Assembly (NCBI GenBank): GCA_965277415.1
Contig: CBDICS010000052.1
Span: 11,803-75,802 of the forward strand
Length of the DNA: 64,000 nucleotides
Direction: 5' to 3'
Source of the DNA: JAHDHW01 sp965277415
GTDB lineage: Bacteria; Bacteroidota; Bacteroidia; Chitinophagales; Saprospiraceae
Positions 17,431 through 26,291 of this stretch are shown here, one piece after another (position 1 is the stretch's first letter; the number at the start of each line of letters is the position of its first letter). The notes below the pieces were generated by a model. That model was given only the letters and a program-made list of their open reading frames with translations. It did no database searches and was not told where the DNA came from. The translations under genes were made by a program, and so were the position numbers.

Positions 17431-19650
17431 ATGAAATTCTTTCAAAAACTTATTCCTGATTTTTTGAATAAATTGGATCATAGATTATTGATCAATAAGC
17501 CATCTATTTGGCGTACAAAAGCACATTACCTACTTTTTTATTCAATCATTATCGTTGCCCTTGTTTTTTCAGTTGGTTGTTTCTACCCTCGCTCCTTATA
17601 TACAGAAGTATATGAAAAATCAGGGGGAAGTAATCTGGATATTTATATAACAGCAGGGATGAGCATTATTGTTATCCTTTTCTGGTCGACAAGATTGTAC
17701 CAATACAAAACTAAAATTTTAAAATGGAATCAGTTTTTCAAAACCTTCTGTATATACTTTTTTTGTTTGTTCATCTTATTTACTTCGGTTTTTAGTTTTC
17801 ATTACGGGTCTTTTATTAACCGGACTAATTTGATTAGCAATTTTAGAAATAGTCATAATCATCTGGTAAATAATAATTTTCATATTCCTTCATACTTTCC
17901 ACACTACCAAAACAATCTATTAGAACATGCTGACGAATATCTCGATGCAGGTGTAGCACTATCTAAGAAGTTACATGAACTTGATTTCAAAGATGTGAAA
18001 TTTGCAAATTTTCATCACGGTCAAAACTATTATAACACAGCACCTATTGAATCCTACGAACAACTGAATTTGATTAAAGATTATTTATCGTATATAGAAA
18101 AGCATGGAGTAAATAATAAAATTATAAGGACACGAGCTGATAAAACTGAAAAAGATATAAATGATTATGTGAAAAAAAGAATCTATTCAGGTCTTGATAA
18201 AACACAGCAAGCATTTGTTGATAAAATCGAAGATGCAGAAAACCTTGCTGTTAAAAAAGAAAACTTTTCTAATTCATTAAAAAAAGAAACTTTAAACGAA
18301 ATTATTAGCGAATTTGAAAACGCCAAAAAAGAGCATTCAAAAAAATCATTAAGGGTTAATAATGCCCATTTTGCAAGCGGGTTTCTCTTCAGGTATGAGC
18401 GATATATACGATTACGGTCTTTTATTGAGGCTTTGAGCGATGATGAATACCATACATATATTAAGTATCTACAACAATTATATGACTTAGGATTTTTTTC
18501 TATTACTGATGAATTGATTCAATATCATGAGATTACAGCATTGAATGCTTATAATAGTGTGAATGATACATCGCAAGTGGCAATTGTCAATAGAAAAGCG
18601 AAATGGAGAGCGCGATTTGCGGGACGTGCATTTATCGAATCTAATAAAGAAAAGACCAAACAGAGTACCGGCAGTTTTGGAAAAGGTAAGCGTGATCACC
18701 CAAGGGTGGAATTATTGAGTAACTTTTTCAAAATTATTGGCGCGTCTAAAAAGCAAGCTTATATTGATTATATCCATTACACCGAGATACTTTTAGACGA
18801 AATAGAAAAAGAAAAGCGGCTGTTTATATTTAATGATGAAAATACAGGCTTAGAAGAATATGTCTTTAGAAAATGTAACGGATATTTTAAAAAAGCAGAT
18901 GAACAGGGAAGATTGAATAGATTGGATTCAGTGATGTTTTTTAATTATTTTGACTCACCACAGAACTCAAAAAGCCTAATCGTGGATTTCTATCCAATGA
19001 TTATCCAAAAGATATACTTTGATCGATTTTATAAAGAAGAAATGGAAAATGCTGACAAATTGTGTAGCATGATGCTTGCAAATAATATTGTGGATAACAA
19101 GAAAATAGAACCTGAAAAATTTGTTACAGATGCTGACCTTATTTACAAAAGACAGTTTCTATTTCATGCATTTGATCATGTTAAAAATATAAGAAAAGAA
19201 GCTGCTGATCTAAACATATTTTTGGGCTTTATATTAGCCAACCTCTTCTTTTCGCTCTGTTTTTCGATCTTGATATTTTATTTTTCTTCTGTTGAAAGAA
19301 ATACTGTTTTAGCTTCATTACTCCTCTTAGGTTTGTTTTATACCCTAGGGTATTTTCTAACAGGCGGAGAACAGATCATCCTTGGAAGCTTAATTCTAAT
19401 TATATATATTCTCCTGACTATAGGCTTGTTCATAATTTTCTTTAGGCCTAAATACCAAATGAAAAGAATTAAGCTAATTACCACATTTTATATATTTTAC
19501 TCTATAAGTGTTCAGATATTTCTATATGCGGGGACTCAGTCATCTGATTTAATATTGGTTAATTTATCTATCTTATTATTTACTATATTGATTTTGTTTT
19601 ACTTCTCTTATTCCTTTATTCGTTATATACAACTTCCTGTTAGAACTTGA
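17431..19650 (+). CDS. Large membrane protein, probable permease partner of the ABC ATPase
   Basis: The 739-residue protein is not recognised as a known family. It has about three N-terminal membrane helices (residues about 30-52, 72-90 and 104-125), a central soluble Lys/Glu-rich helical domain of some 450 residues, and about six C-terminal helices (about 598-735). Helices flanking a long non-membrane loop are seen in ABC-2 permeases with large ectodomains. It follows the ATPase by 41 bases on the same strand, so ATPase plus permease is the simplest reading. It could instead be a membrane-disrupting effector. Confidence 0.8.
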   Translation: MKFFQKLIPDFLNKLDHRLLINKPSIWRTKAHYLLFYSIIIVALVFSVGCFYPRSLYTEVYEKSGGSNLDIYITAGMSIIVILFWSTRLYQYKTKILKWNQFFKTFCIYFFCLFILFTSVFSFHYGSFINRTNLISNFRNSHNHLVNNNFHIPSYFPHYQNNLLEHADEYLDAGVALSKKLHELDFKDVKFANFHHGQNYYNTAPIESYEQLNLIKDYLSYIEKHGVNNKIIRTRADKTEKDINDYVKKRIYSGLDKTQQAFVDKIEDAENLAVKKENFSNSLKKETLNEIISEFENAKKEHSKKSLRVNNAHFASGFLFRYERYIRLRSFIEALSDDEYHTYIKYLQQLYDLGFFSITDELIQYHEITALNAYNSVNDTSQVAIVNRKAKWRARFAGRAFIESNKEKTKQSTGSFGKGKRDHPRVELLSNFFKIIGASKKQAYIDYIHYTEILLDEIEKEKRLFIFNDENTGLEEYVFRKCNGYFKKADEQGRLNRLDSVMFFNYFDSPQNSKSLIVDFYPMIIQKIYFDRFYKEEMENADKLCSMMLANNIVDNKKIEPEKFVTDADLIYKRQFLFHAFDHVKNIRKEAADLNIFLGFILANLFFSLCFSILIFYFSSVERNTVLASLLLLGLFYTLGYFLTGGEQIILGSLILIIYILLTIGLFIIFFRPKYQMKRIKLITTFYIFYSISVQIFLYAGTQSSDLILVNLSILLFTILILFYFSYSFIRYIQLPVRT

Positions 19651-19791
19651 ATATCCTCCTTCGGCATTATTTTTGCCTATATATTATTAAAATATATATT
19701 TTGTAACCCTTTAGGAGGCCAGAAGATTACAAATTATTTTGATAATAAATATTCGGGCTATCTTAAATAACTGATTCACACTATTTTACCT

Positions 19792-22386
19792 ATGAAAAAA
19801 ATCTTTACTTTTTTATTGGTACTGAGCACATCTTATTTTTCAGCCCTTCAGGCAGAAGAACAATCCATAACAGAATTAGAATCAAAGGTTGAGCAATCCA
19901 CTGGAAATTCAAAAGTAAATGCACTTAATGATTTGGCTGGAATGCTATTGGAAAAAAAACCGATGGTTGCAGAGGAATATGCATTGGAGGCTTATAAATT
20001 AGCACAGAGCAAAGAGTATTTATCGGGTATGGCTAGTGCTGCTGATAATCTTGGCTTGTTAATGCTAGATAAGTATGATTACGAAAATGCTATGAAATAC
20101 TTTGTAGAAAGCCTTAGCATTTGGAATACTTTGAATGATGAAAAAGGCATAGCTACTTCAAAAAACCATATTGGGCGTGTATTTTTTCTTCAGGAGGATA
20201 TGAATAGTGCGCTGAAAAACTTAGATGAGGCTTTACAGATTCGAAATAAGATTACAGATTTTAATGGGGCTGCAGAGACTCATGAGAATTTAGGTTATGT
20301 ATATTTATTTAAGAAAACATATGGAAAAGCTAGAGAGCACTTTGGCCAAGCGATGGAGCTTCGTATTGAGATGGAGCAACTGCCAGAAGCAGCAAGTCTA
20401 GCTAGTGATATGGGGAAAATCGCCAGTGAAATGGGCGACTCAGACAGCGCACTCGCTTATTATAATCAATCACTTGATTTGAATAGTACGATGCAAGATA
20501 TTCCTAATATTTCTAGGGATTATAATAATATTGCTTTGGTTTATTGGAATCAGGCGAAAACAAATACTTTTGATAAGGAAGAATTATTGGAAGAAGCTCT
20601 AGATGCTAATGAATCAGCTTTTAAAATACGTCAACGTTTAGGTGATAAATTATCTTTAGCTGAAACTCATCAAAACTTTGGTTCTATCTACACTGCTATG
20701 GGCAATAAAAAATTAGCAGTTGAGCATTTATCAATGAGTGCGGAACTTTTAAGAGATGTGGGCGCCGAACCGGGGACTCAAGATATTTATCGCAATATAT
20801 CTATTGCTTATCAAGACCTTGGAGATTTTAAAAATGCCTATAAATTTCAACTGGCTTATGCCAATAATAAAGAGGTGATCTTTAATAAAGAAAAATCTAC
20901 TGCCTTATTGGAGTTGACAACAAAGTATGATTCTCAATTTGCTGCTGAAAAGCAAAAGCAAAAGATTTCTGATTTGGAAAAAGAACAAGCTTTTAGTTCT
21001 AAAATCAGTTATTTCCTAATGGCCTTAGTTGGTCTCGGTTTACTGTTAATGGGCGTATTATATAATAGTTACCGTTTGAAGAAGAAAGACAATCATTTAT
21101 TAATGGTTAAAAATGAGGAGATTGAAAGGCAAAAAACTGAAATTGATGCTAAGAATAAAGAGTTGAATGGAAAAAATGATAGCCTTGATGTATTGAACCA
21201 AAAACTAGTTAAAGAAATGGCTGATCGGGAATCTATCGAGCAGTCTTCCTTTGCAAGAGAGCGTTTTCTAGCGACAATGAGTCACGAGATGCGTACACCA
21301 ATGAATATCATTATTGGATTGACGCATTTATTGCTTTCGGAAAATCCAAGAGAAGATCAACAAGAACATTTAAGAACATTGCAGTTCTCAGCTAATAATT
21401 TGGTTGTCTTTATTAATGATGTTTTAGATTTCTCTAAAATTGAAGCAGGTAAATTGACACTTGAAAGTAGAGAGTTTGATCCAAAAGAAATATTAAAAGA
21501 AATTAATCGCCGATTTGAATTGCCTTCAAATGATAAAAATCTGGCTTTAAAATGTAGTTTCGACAAGAAAATTCCTGAAGTATTACTTGGTGACCCTGCT
21601 AGGATGAATCAAATTCTTACCAACCTCGTGAGCAATGCAATTAAGTTTACAAATAATGGAAAAGTAGATGTAGATATTAGATTGGAGGAATTGAATAAGA
21701 ATGAAGCTATTATTAAGCTAGTCGTTGAAGATACAGGAAAAGGAATTGACTCTACTAAATTGGAAGAAATGTTCCGTAAATTTTCTAGTACATCGAATGA
21801 AGATTTATTCGAAGGTTATGCATCTTCTGGATTGGGACTGGCAATCACTAAAAGATTAGTCGACCTTCAAAATGGTAAAATAGAAGTTGATAGTGTACCC
21901 GAAAGAGGAACAATATTTACCGTTCATTTGCCATATAAAGTAGTTGAAGTTAATAATAATAAACCTAAGAAAACGCTTAAAGAAAATGACTATAGCGGAT
22001 TAGTTGGAAATAAAGTCTTATTAGTTGAAGACAATAAAATTAACCAACTAGTTGTCGCAAAAATGCTTAGAAAATTAGGTATGGAAGTCGTAACCGCTGA
22101 TGATGGTCTGGAAGCATTGGATTGTTATTCACAACAATATTTTGATTTGGTATTAATGGATATTCAAATGCCAAAAATGGATGGATACCGGACAACTGCT
22201 GAAATTAGAAAGTCCTCAGATCCAAGAAAACGTGATGTACCTATTATCGCGCTGACTGCTTCAGCATTCTTAACTGAAAAGGAAAAAGCAAAATTATTTG
22301 GTATGAATGATCATGTAGGTAAACCATTTGGACCAGATGATCTGTTAGAAAAAATCAGCAATTGTCTATCTGTTTATAAAACTTAA
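19792..22386 (+). CDS. TPR-containing hybrid sensor histidine kinase / response regulator
   Basis: The 864-residue protein has a signal peptide (1-21), a periplasmic array of TPR repeats (about 25-390), one membrane helix (about 406-428) and a coiled coil (about 430-485). A HisKA domain follows with phospho-accepting His498 in MSHEMRTPMN, then an HATPase domain (N box NLVSNAIKFTNNG, G boxes DTGKGI and GLGLAI). The C-terminal receiver domain has phospho-acceptor Asp790 in LMDIQMPKMDG. There is no HPt or DNA-binding domain, so output needs a partner encoded elsewhere. TPR-sensing kinases of this kind are common in Bacteroidota. Confidence 0.93.
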   Translation: MKKIFTFLLVLSTSYFSALQAEEQSITELESKVEQSTGNSKVNALNDLAGMLLEKKPMVAEEYALEAYKLAQSKEYLSGMASAADNLGLLMLDKYDYENAMKYFVESLSIWNTLNDEKGIATSKNHIGRVFFLQEDMNSALKNLDEALQIRNKITDFNGAAETHENLGYVYLFKKTYGKAREHFGQAMELRIEMEQLPEAASLASDMGKIASEMGDSDSALAYYNQSLDLNSTMQDIPNISRDYNNIALVYWNQAKTNTFDKEELLEEALDANESAFKIRQRLGDKLSLAETHQNFGSIYTAMGNKKLAVEHLSMSAELLRDVGAEPGTQDIYRNISIAYQDLGDFKNAYKFQLAYANNKEVIFNKEKSTALLELTTKYDSQFAAEKQKQKISDLEKEQAFSSKISYFLMALVGLGLLLMGVLYNSYRLKKKDNHLLMVKNEEIERQKTEIDAKNKELNGKNDSLDVLNQKLVKEMADRESIEQSSFARERFLATMSHEMRTPMNIIIGLTHLLLSENPREDQQEHLRTLQFSANNLVVFINDVLDFSKIEAGKLTLESREFDPKEILKEINRRFELPSNDKNLALKCSFDKKIPEVLLGDPARMNQILTNLVSNAIKFTNNGKVDVDIRLEELNKNEAIIKLVVEDTGKGIDSTKLEEMFRKFSSTSNEDLFEGYASSGLGLAITKRLVDLQNGKIEVDSVPERGTIFTVHLPYKVVEVNNNKPKKTLKENDYSGLVGNKVLLVEDNKINQLVVAKMLRKLGMEVVTADDGLEALDCYSQQYFDLVLMDIQMPKMDGYRTTAEIRKSSDPRKRDVPIIALTASAFLTEKEKAKLFGMNDHVGKPFGPDDLLEKISNCLSVYKT

Positions 22387-22399
22387 ATATTACCTAGAG

Positions 22400-22468
22400 T
22401 TCTAAAATTATTTGTGAGCATCATTTTAAAGGAATTTTCCAATAATGTACTCACAAATAATTTTAGAA
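22400..22468. terminator. Bidirectional terminator between the hybrid kinase gene and dapB
   Basis: Perfect 19-base arms at 22400-22418 (TTCTAAAATTATTTGTGAG) and 22450-22468 flank a 31-base loop. The right arm contains the dapB stop codon. The position between convergent genes supports a two-way terminator or mRNA 3'-end stabiliser. Confidence 0.75.
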
Positions 22469-23179
22469 ACCTAAAATATCTTTCATAGAAAAAGATCCTT
22501 TCTTTCCAATAATCCATTCGGCAGCAAGAATTGCTCCTCTTGCAAATCCTTCTCTAGAATGAGCGATATGCTTAATCTCAATGGAGTCGATTTCAGAATC
22601 ATAACAAATCGTATGTGTTCCAGGGACATGATCAACTCTCTTACTTATAATTGGAAGTTGATCAACAGAGGTACTCTTTTCATTAATCCAAACATTTTTC
22701 CTCGGATTTTCTTCTAATATATGCTCTGCCAAAGTTATCGCCGTTCCGCTAGGTGCATCTAATTTTTGAGTGTGATGGATTTCTTCCATTGAAGGGCTAT
22801 ATTGTGATTGGCGATTCATCATTTTAGCAAGAAAACGGTTCATAGCGAAAAAGATGTTTACACCAATACTAAAATTAGAAGCGTACAAAAAAGCACTATT
22901 ATACTTTTTACAAAGCAAATCAATCTCTGACTTTCGCTCAAGCCATCCTGTTGTTCCAGATATTACAGGAACACCTGCTAGTATACATGTTGACAGATTT
23001 TCAAAGGCTACTTCTGGCCTTGAGAACTCAATAGCTACATCTGCGTTTTTTAAATTATTATCATTAAACTCTTCTGGATTATCTTTATCTATTTTTAATA
23101 CAATTTGATGTCCCATATTTTGAGCTAATTGCTCAATCATTTTTCCCATTTTTCCATAACCAATAATTGCGATTTTCAT
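22463..23179 (-). CDS. dapB: 4-hydroxy-tetrahydrodipicolinate reductase
   Basis: The 238-residue protein begins MKIAIIGYGKMGKMIEQLA, a Rossmann NAD(P) site. It has the SGTTGW motif and the active-site block EIHHTQKLDAPSGTA, in which HH and K act in catalysis and SGTA binds substrate. It acts in lysine and diaminopimelate synthesis. Its length is typical of the compact Bacteroidota enzymes. It is monocistronic, and its stop codon lies within a terminator hairpin. Confidence 0.95.
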   Translation of the reverse strand: MKIAIIGYGKMGKMIEQLAQNMGHQIVLKIDKDNPEEFNDNNLKNADVAIEFSRPEVAFENLSTCILAGVPVISGTTGWLERKSEIDLLCKKYNSAFLYASNFSIGVNIFFAMNRFLAKMMNRQSQYSPSMEEIHHTQKLDAPSGTAITLAEHILEENPRKNVWINEKSTSVDQLPIISKRVDHVPGTHTICYDSEIDSIEIKHIAHSREGFARGAILAAEWIIGKKGSFSMKDILGF

Positions 23180-23328
23180 TGAATCTTTTTGTTTAGAGAA
23201 TTAAAAATATTTGAAGTTTTAGTACTTTTGGTAAAAGTATAATAAAGGGATAGAAAAAATAAGTGGACAAAAATATATTTGGAAAATAAAATTGAAAGAA
23301 TTGAATAGAGGTACAAATTTACGCTATC

Positions 23329-23982
23329 ATGAATAGATATATAGTTGAATTTATTGCTACTTTTTTTCTGGCACTAACCATAATTTGTGTTGTGAATGAT
23401 AATCCCGTGGGCAACTATCTCCCTCCTTTGGCTATAGGTGCGGCATTGATTGGACTCATTTATGCTGGTGGACATGTTTCGAAAGCCCATTATAACCCAG
23501 CTGTTACGCTAGCATTTATTATAAGAGGCAAATTTGCATCTTCTGATATTCTAGGATATGTAAGCGCGCAGATTCTAGGAAGCATACTAGCTGCATTGAT
23601 AGGAGCATATGTTTTTGAAAAAGCAGGTGCTAATCCAGTTGATCTCGGAGCTGAAGGGACAAATACAAGTGTTTTAAAAGGATTTGTTGCAGAGTTTCTA
23701 GGAACTTTTGCATTGGTTTGGGTAATACTAAACGTCGCTACTGCAAAAAGTACAGAAGGGAATGGATTTTATGGAATAGCAATAGGACTTACGGTAACTG
23801 GAATGGCTTATGCTTTTGGTGGATTTGGCACTTATGGCTGTTTCAATCCAGCTGTTGCAATTGCGACTTTAATTAATGATCTAAACACTTCAATGAATTG
23901 CTTGATAATTATAGGCGCAAATTTTCTAGCAGGAGCTAGTGCAGCGATTGCTTTCAGATACTCATATGGTACTGAAGATTGA
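23329..23982 (+). CDS. MIP-family channel (aquaporin-like) without the selectivity-filter arginine
   Basis: The 217-residue protein has six membrane helices and the two half-helix signatures HYNPAVTLA (Asn56) and CFNPAVAIA (Asn173). In water and glycerol channels the second motif is normally NPAR, whose Arg forms the aromatic/arginine filter; here the residue after NPA is Val. It is inferred to be a channel with altered or broader selectivity. No glycerol kinase or other hint of substrate is adjacent. Confidence 0.88.
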   Translation: MNRYIVEFIATFFLALTIICVVNDNPVGNYLPPLAIGAALIGLIYAGGHVSKAHYNPAVTLAFIIRGKFASSDILGYVSAQILGSILAALIGAYVFEKAGANPVDLGAEGTNTSVLKGFVAEFLGTFALVWVILNVATAKSTEGNGFYGIAIGLTVTGMAYAFGGFGTYGCFNPAVAIATLINDLNTSMNCLIIIGANFLAGASAAIAFRYSYGTED

Positions 23983-24019
23983 TGAATACTAGAAAATAAT
24001 TTTATTCAATCTCAGTACA

Positions 24020-25165
24020 TTATGTTGTCTCCGCTAACTGCGGAATTAATGATTTTAATTTTTCGATCACAAAGTTTACTTCCTCTTTTGTATTATAATG
24101 GGAGAAAGAGAATCGAATGGTTTTTCTACCTTCAGCCGCTTTAGTAGCACTCATGACATGTGAGCCCACTTCTGCGCCACTACTACATGCAGAACCTCCA
24201 GAGGCACTGATGCCAGAAATATCCAAGCTTAAAAGCAACATTTCAGATTTGGGAGAAGGAGGAAAAGAAACACTCAATACAGTATAAAGGCATTCACCAT
24301 CAAAATCTCCGTTGAATCGAATATCTTGAAAATTAGCTTTTAATTGTTCTGCCATATAGTTTCGGAGCCCTTCAATATGATTTCTACGTTCTTCCATATG
24401 ATCAATAGAAAGTTCCAGGGCTTTAGCTAGCCCAACTATTCCATATACATTTTCAGTTCCACCTCTCATATTTCGCTCTTGCGATCCACCATCAATAAAA
24501 GGCTTAATAGACACATCACCGTTGATATAAACAAAACCAACTCCTTTAGGCCCATGAAATTTGTGAGCTGCTCCAGATAGGAAGTGGATTTTAAATTCGT
24601 CTACATTTATAGGAAAATGACCTACAGTTTGAACCGTATCAGAATGAAAGAAGGCATTATATTGATCACAGATTTTAGATACTTTATCCATATCTATCAT
24701 CGTCCCGATTTCATTATTAGCATGCATCAAGGAAACCAAAGTTGGCTCTGCGCTACTTGCTAATAATGCTTCGATTTGTTCAACAGTTGTTTTACCTTTT
24801 TGGCAGACATCAAGGAATTCAATCTTCACATTATGATGCGCTTTCAGATTATCTAAAGTATGTAGGATACAGTGATGTTCAGTAGGAGAGGAGATGATTC
24901 TGGTAATTCCTAAATCTCTTACTGCACATTTTAGTGCCATATTATTTGATTCTGTACCACCAGAGGTAAAGAATATTTCTCCAATAGATGCACCGATACA
25001 AGTGGCTACTTTCTTTCTAGCTTCTTCCAATGCCGCCCTAACTCTTCGTCCATCTGCATGTATAGAGGAAGGGTTGCCATAATGCTCTTTCATACATTGA
25101 GTCATTACGTCAATTACTTCTTGGCTAATAGGGGTAGTTGCTGCATTATCAAAATATACTCTCAT
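24020..25165 (-). CDS. Cysteine desulfurase (NifS/IscS family)
   Basis: The 381-residue PLP enzyme starts MRVYFDNAATTPISQEV. It has the cofactor lysine in SGAAHKFHGPKG (Lys202), TEHHCILHT (PLP-stacking His) and the catalytic cysteine in SGGSACSSGAEVGSHV (Cys327). It moves sulfur from cysteine to acceptors for Fe-S cluster and tRNA thiolation. No iscU, iscA or regulator follows. It is transcribed away from a thioredoxin/DUF2024/MarR operon and shares its 400-base control region. Confidence 0.93.
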   Translation of the reverse strand: MRVYFDNAATTPISQEVIDVMTQCMKEHYGNPSSIHADGRRVRAALEEARKKVATCIGASIGEIFFTSGGTESNNMALKCAVRDLGITRIISSPTEHHCILHTLDNLKAHHNVKIEFLDVCQKGKTTVEQIEALLASSAEPTLVSLMHANNEIGTMIDMDKVSKICDQYNAFFHSDTVQTVGHFPINVDEFKIHFLSGAAHKFHGPKGVGFVYINGDVSIKPFIDGGSQERNMRGGTENVYGIVGLAKALELSIDHMEERRNHIEGLRNYMAEQLKANFQDIRFNGDFDGECLYTVLSVSFPPSPKSEMLLLSLDISGISASGGSACSSGAEVGSHVMSATKAAEGRKTIRFSFSHYNTKEEVNFVIEKLKSLIPQLAETT

Positions 25166-25469
25166 AATATGAAGATTTGTTCATACAAAAGTAAGAAATC
25201 CTTTTATGAAAATAAGGAATTGATCTGTCGATTTACAGCAAATTGTAGTATTTTTTATGAAACATAGTGATTATTAAAGTTAAATGATTTGCACTGTGTT
25301 GATTATCAATTATTTATATTTGATGATTTGTAGGGATAAGGTATAATCAGCATCCGATTTATGTGGGAAGGCACGATTTTATTATAGTAATTGATGCGCT
25401 GTCCCTTAGCAATTAGAATAATAGTAAAATGGATTTCCATTAAAGCAGAATAATTAAATATTGAGAATG

Positions 25470-25483
25470 TTTGCTTAAGCAAA
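25470..25483. promoter_or_regulatory. Perfect palindrome, candidate MarR operator
   Basis: TTTGCTTAAGCAAA is a perfect 14-base palindrome of the TTGCnnnnGCAA type often bound by MarR-family dimers. It ends 11 bases upstream of the promoter's TTTG box and lies between the divergent desulfurase and thioredoxin genes. The regulator may be the MarR protein encoded by the third gene of the operon (inference). Confidence 0.55.
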
Positions 25484-25494
25484 ATTATAGAATA

Positions 25495-25526
25495 TTTGCA
25501 TTAGTTAGGATTCCTTCCTATATTTG
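25495..25526 (+). promoter_or_regulatory. Bacteroidota-type promoter of the thioredoxin/DUF2024/MarR operon
   Basis: TTTG at 25495-25498 and TATATTTG at 25519-25526 are 20 bases apart. They match the -33 TTTG and -7 TAnnTTTG boxes of the Bacteroidota housekeeping sigma factor. Transcription would start near 25533, about 34 bases before the ATG. Confidence 0.7.
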
Positions 25527-25566
25527 TATTGGCAATTTTGCAATCATCATTTAATTTATCAAAAAA

Positions 25567-25800
25567 ATGAGTAAATCAGTTTTTTATCATGCAGGATGTC
25601 CCGTTTGCGTAAGCGCTGAGCAAGACATTATCAATTTAATCGGAGAATCAAACGTTGAAGTTGTTCATATTGGGAATGACCGCAGCAGAATCTCTGAGGC
25701 AGAGAAAATAGGAATTAAATCTGTTCCTGCCTTACTAACTCCAAACGGGAATGTTTTGCATCTCAATTTCGGTGCTTCTATGGCTGATGTCAAAGGCTAA
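25567..25800 (+). CDS. Small thioredoxin-like protein with a CPVC active site
   Basis: The 77-residue protein has a redox CxxC at Cys11-Cys14 (CPVC) after the first beta strand, and the cis-proline motif KSVPALL that closes the thioredoxin-fold active site. It is shorter than standard thioredoxin (about 105), nearer the glutaredoxin-like minimal fold, and has no signal peptide. It is first in an operon with a DUF2024 protein and a MarR regulator. A role in thiol or sulfur homeostasis is inferred from the neighbours. Confidence 0.82.
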   Translation: MSKSVFYHAGCPVCVSAEQDIINLIGESNVEVVHIGNDRSRISEAEKIGIKSVPALLTPNGNVLHLNFGASMADVKG

Positions 25801-25810
25801 AATATTTTTT

Positions 25811-25845
25811 AAACCATAATGTTAGGACTCCTAATATTATGGTTT
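25811..25845 (+). terminator. Strong hairpin between the thioredoxin and DUF2024 genes
   Basis: Arms AAACCATAATGTTAGGA (25811-25827) and TCCTAATATTATGGTTT (25829-25845) pair with one mismatch, and the right arm runs into a short T-rich tract. It could be a partial terminator that makes the thioredoxin message more abundant than the downstream genes. Confidence 0.65.
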
Positions 25846-25870
25846 TCTTAATCTTCAACCTTAACTTAAA

Positions 25871-26227
25871 ATGAAAAATATAATAATTACCCTAGCAGCT
25901 ATTGTCATAATAGTTGTTGCTTTTCAAACCTTAAATTCACAAAAAAGTATGCAACAAGCAACTAAAAAAGTAAACGTATGGGATACCTACGTTCCTAAAA
26001 AAGATGGAGGCGTTATGCATTTTGACATAATTGCACCTGTAGAGATAAAAGATACAGCTACAATTTATAAATATGGAGAAGACTATCTAAAAACGAAAGG
26101 ACAAGAAGGGCAGCCGATTACTTCTAAGCAATGCCGATTATGTCACATTGAAACACTCAAGCCAGCATGGGAAAAAGATATTGATGAAAAAGGATACTTC
26201 ATAATAGAAATGGAAGGATGTGAATAG
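25871..26227 (+). CDS. DUF2024 family protein with an N-terminal membrane anchor
   Basis: The 118-residue protein has an N-terminal hydrophobic helix (residues 3-20). The DUF2024 domain follows: VWDTYVPKKDG, MHFDII, EDYLKTKGQEG, CRLCHIE and a terminal EMEGCE. The conserved CxxCH and last Cys suggest metal or thiol chemistry, but the family's function is not known. Most members I know of start near the VWDTYV strand, so the anchor is notable. It lies between a thioredoxin-like gene and a MarR gene. Confidence 0.82.
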   Translation: MKNIIITLAAIVIIVVAFQTLNSQKSMQQATKKVNVWDTYVPKKDGGVMHFDIIAPVEIKDTATIYKYGEDYLKTKGQEGQPITSKQCRLCHIETLKPAWEKDIDEKGYFIIEMEGCE

Positions 26228-26291
26228 TTATTTTAAAATAGGATTGCTAACTTTACAGTAATCTTAATATTATATTTAATAATTCACAGAT

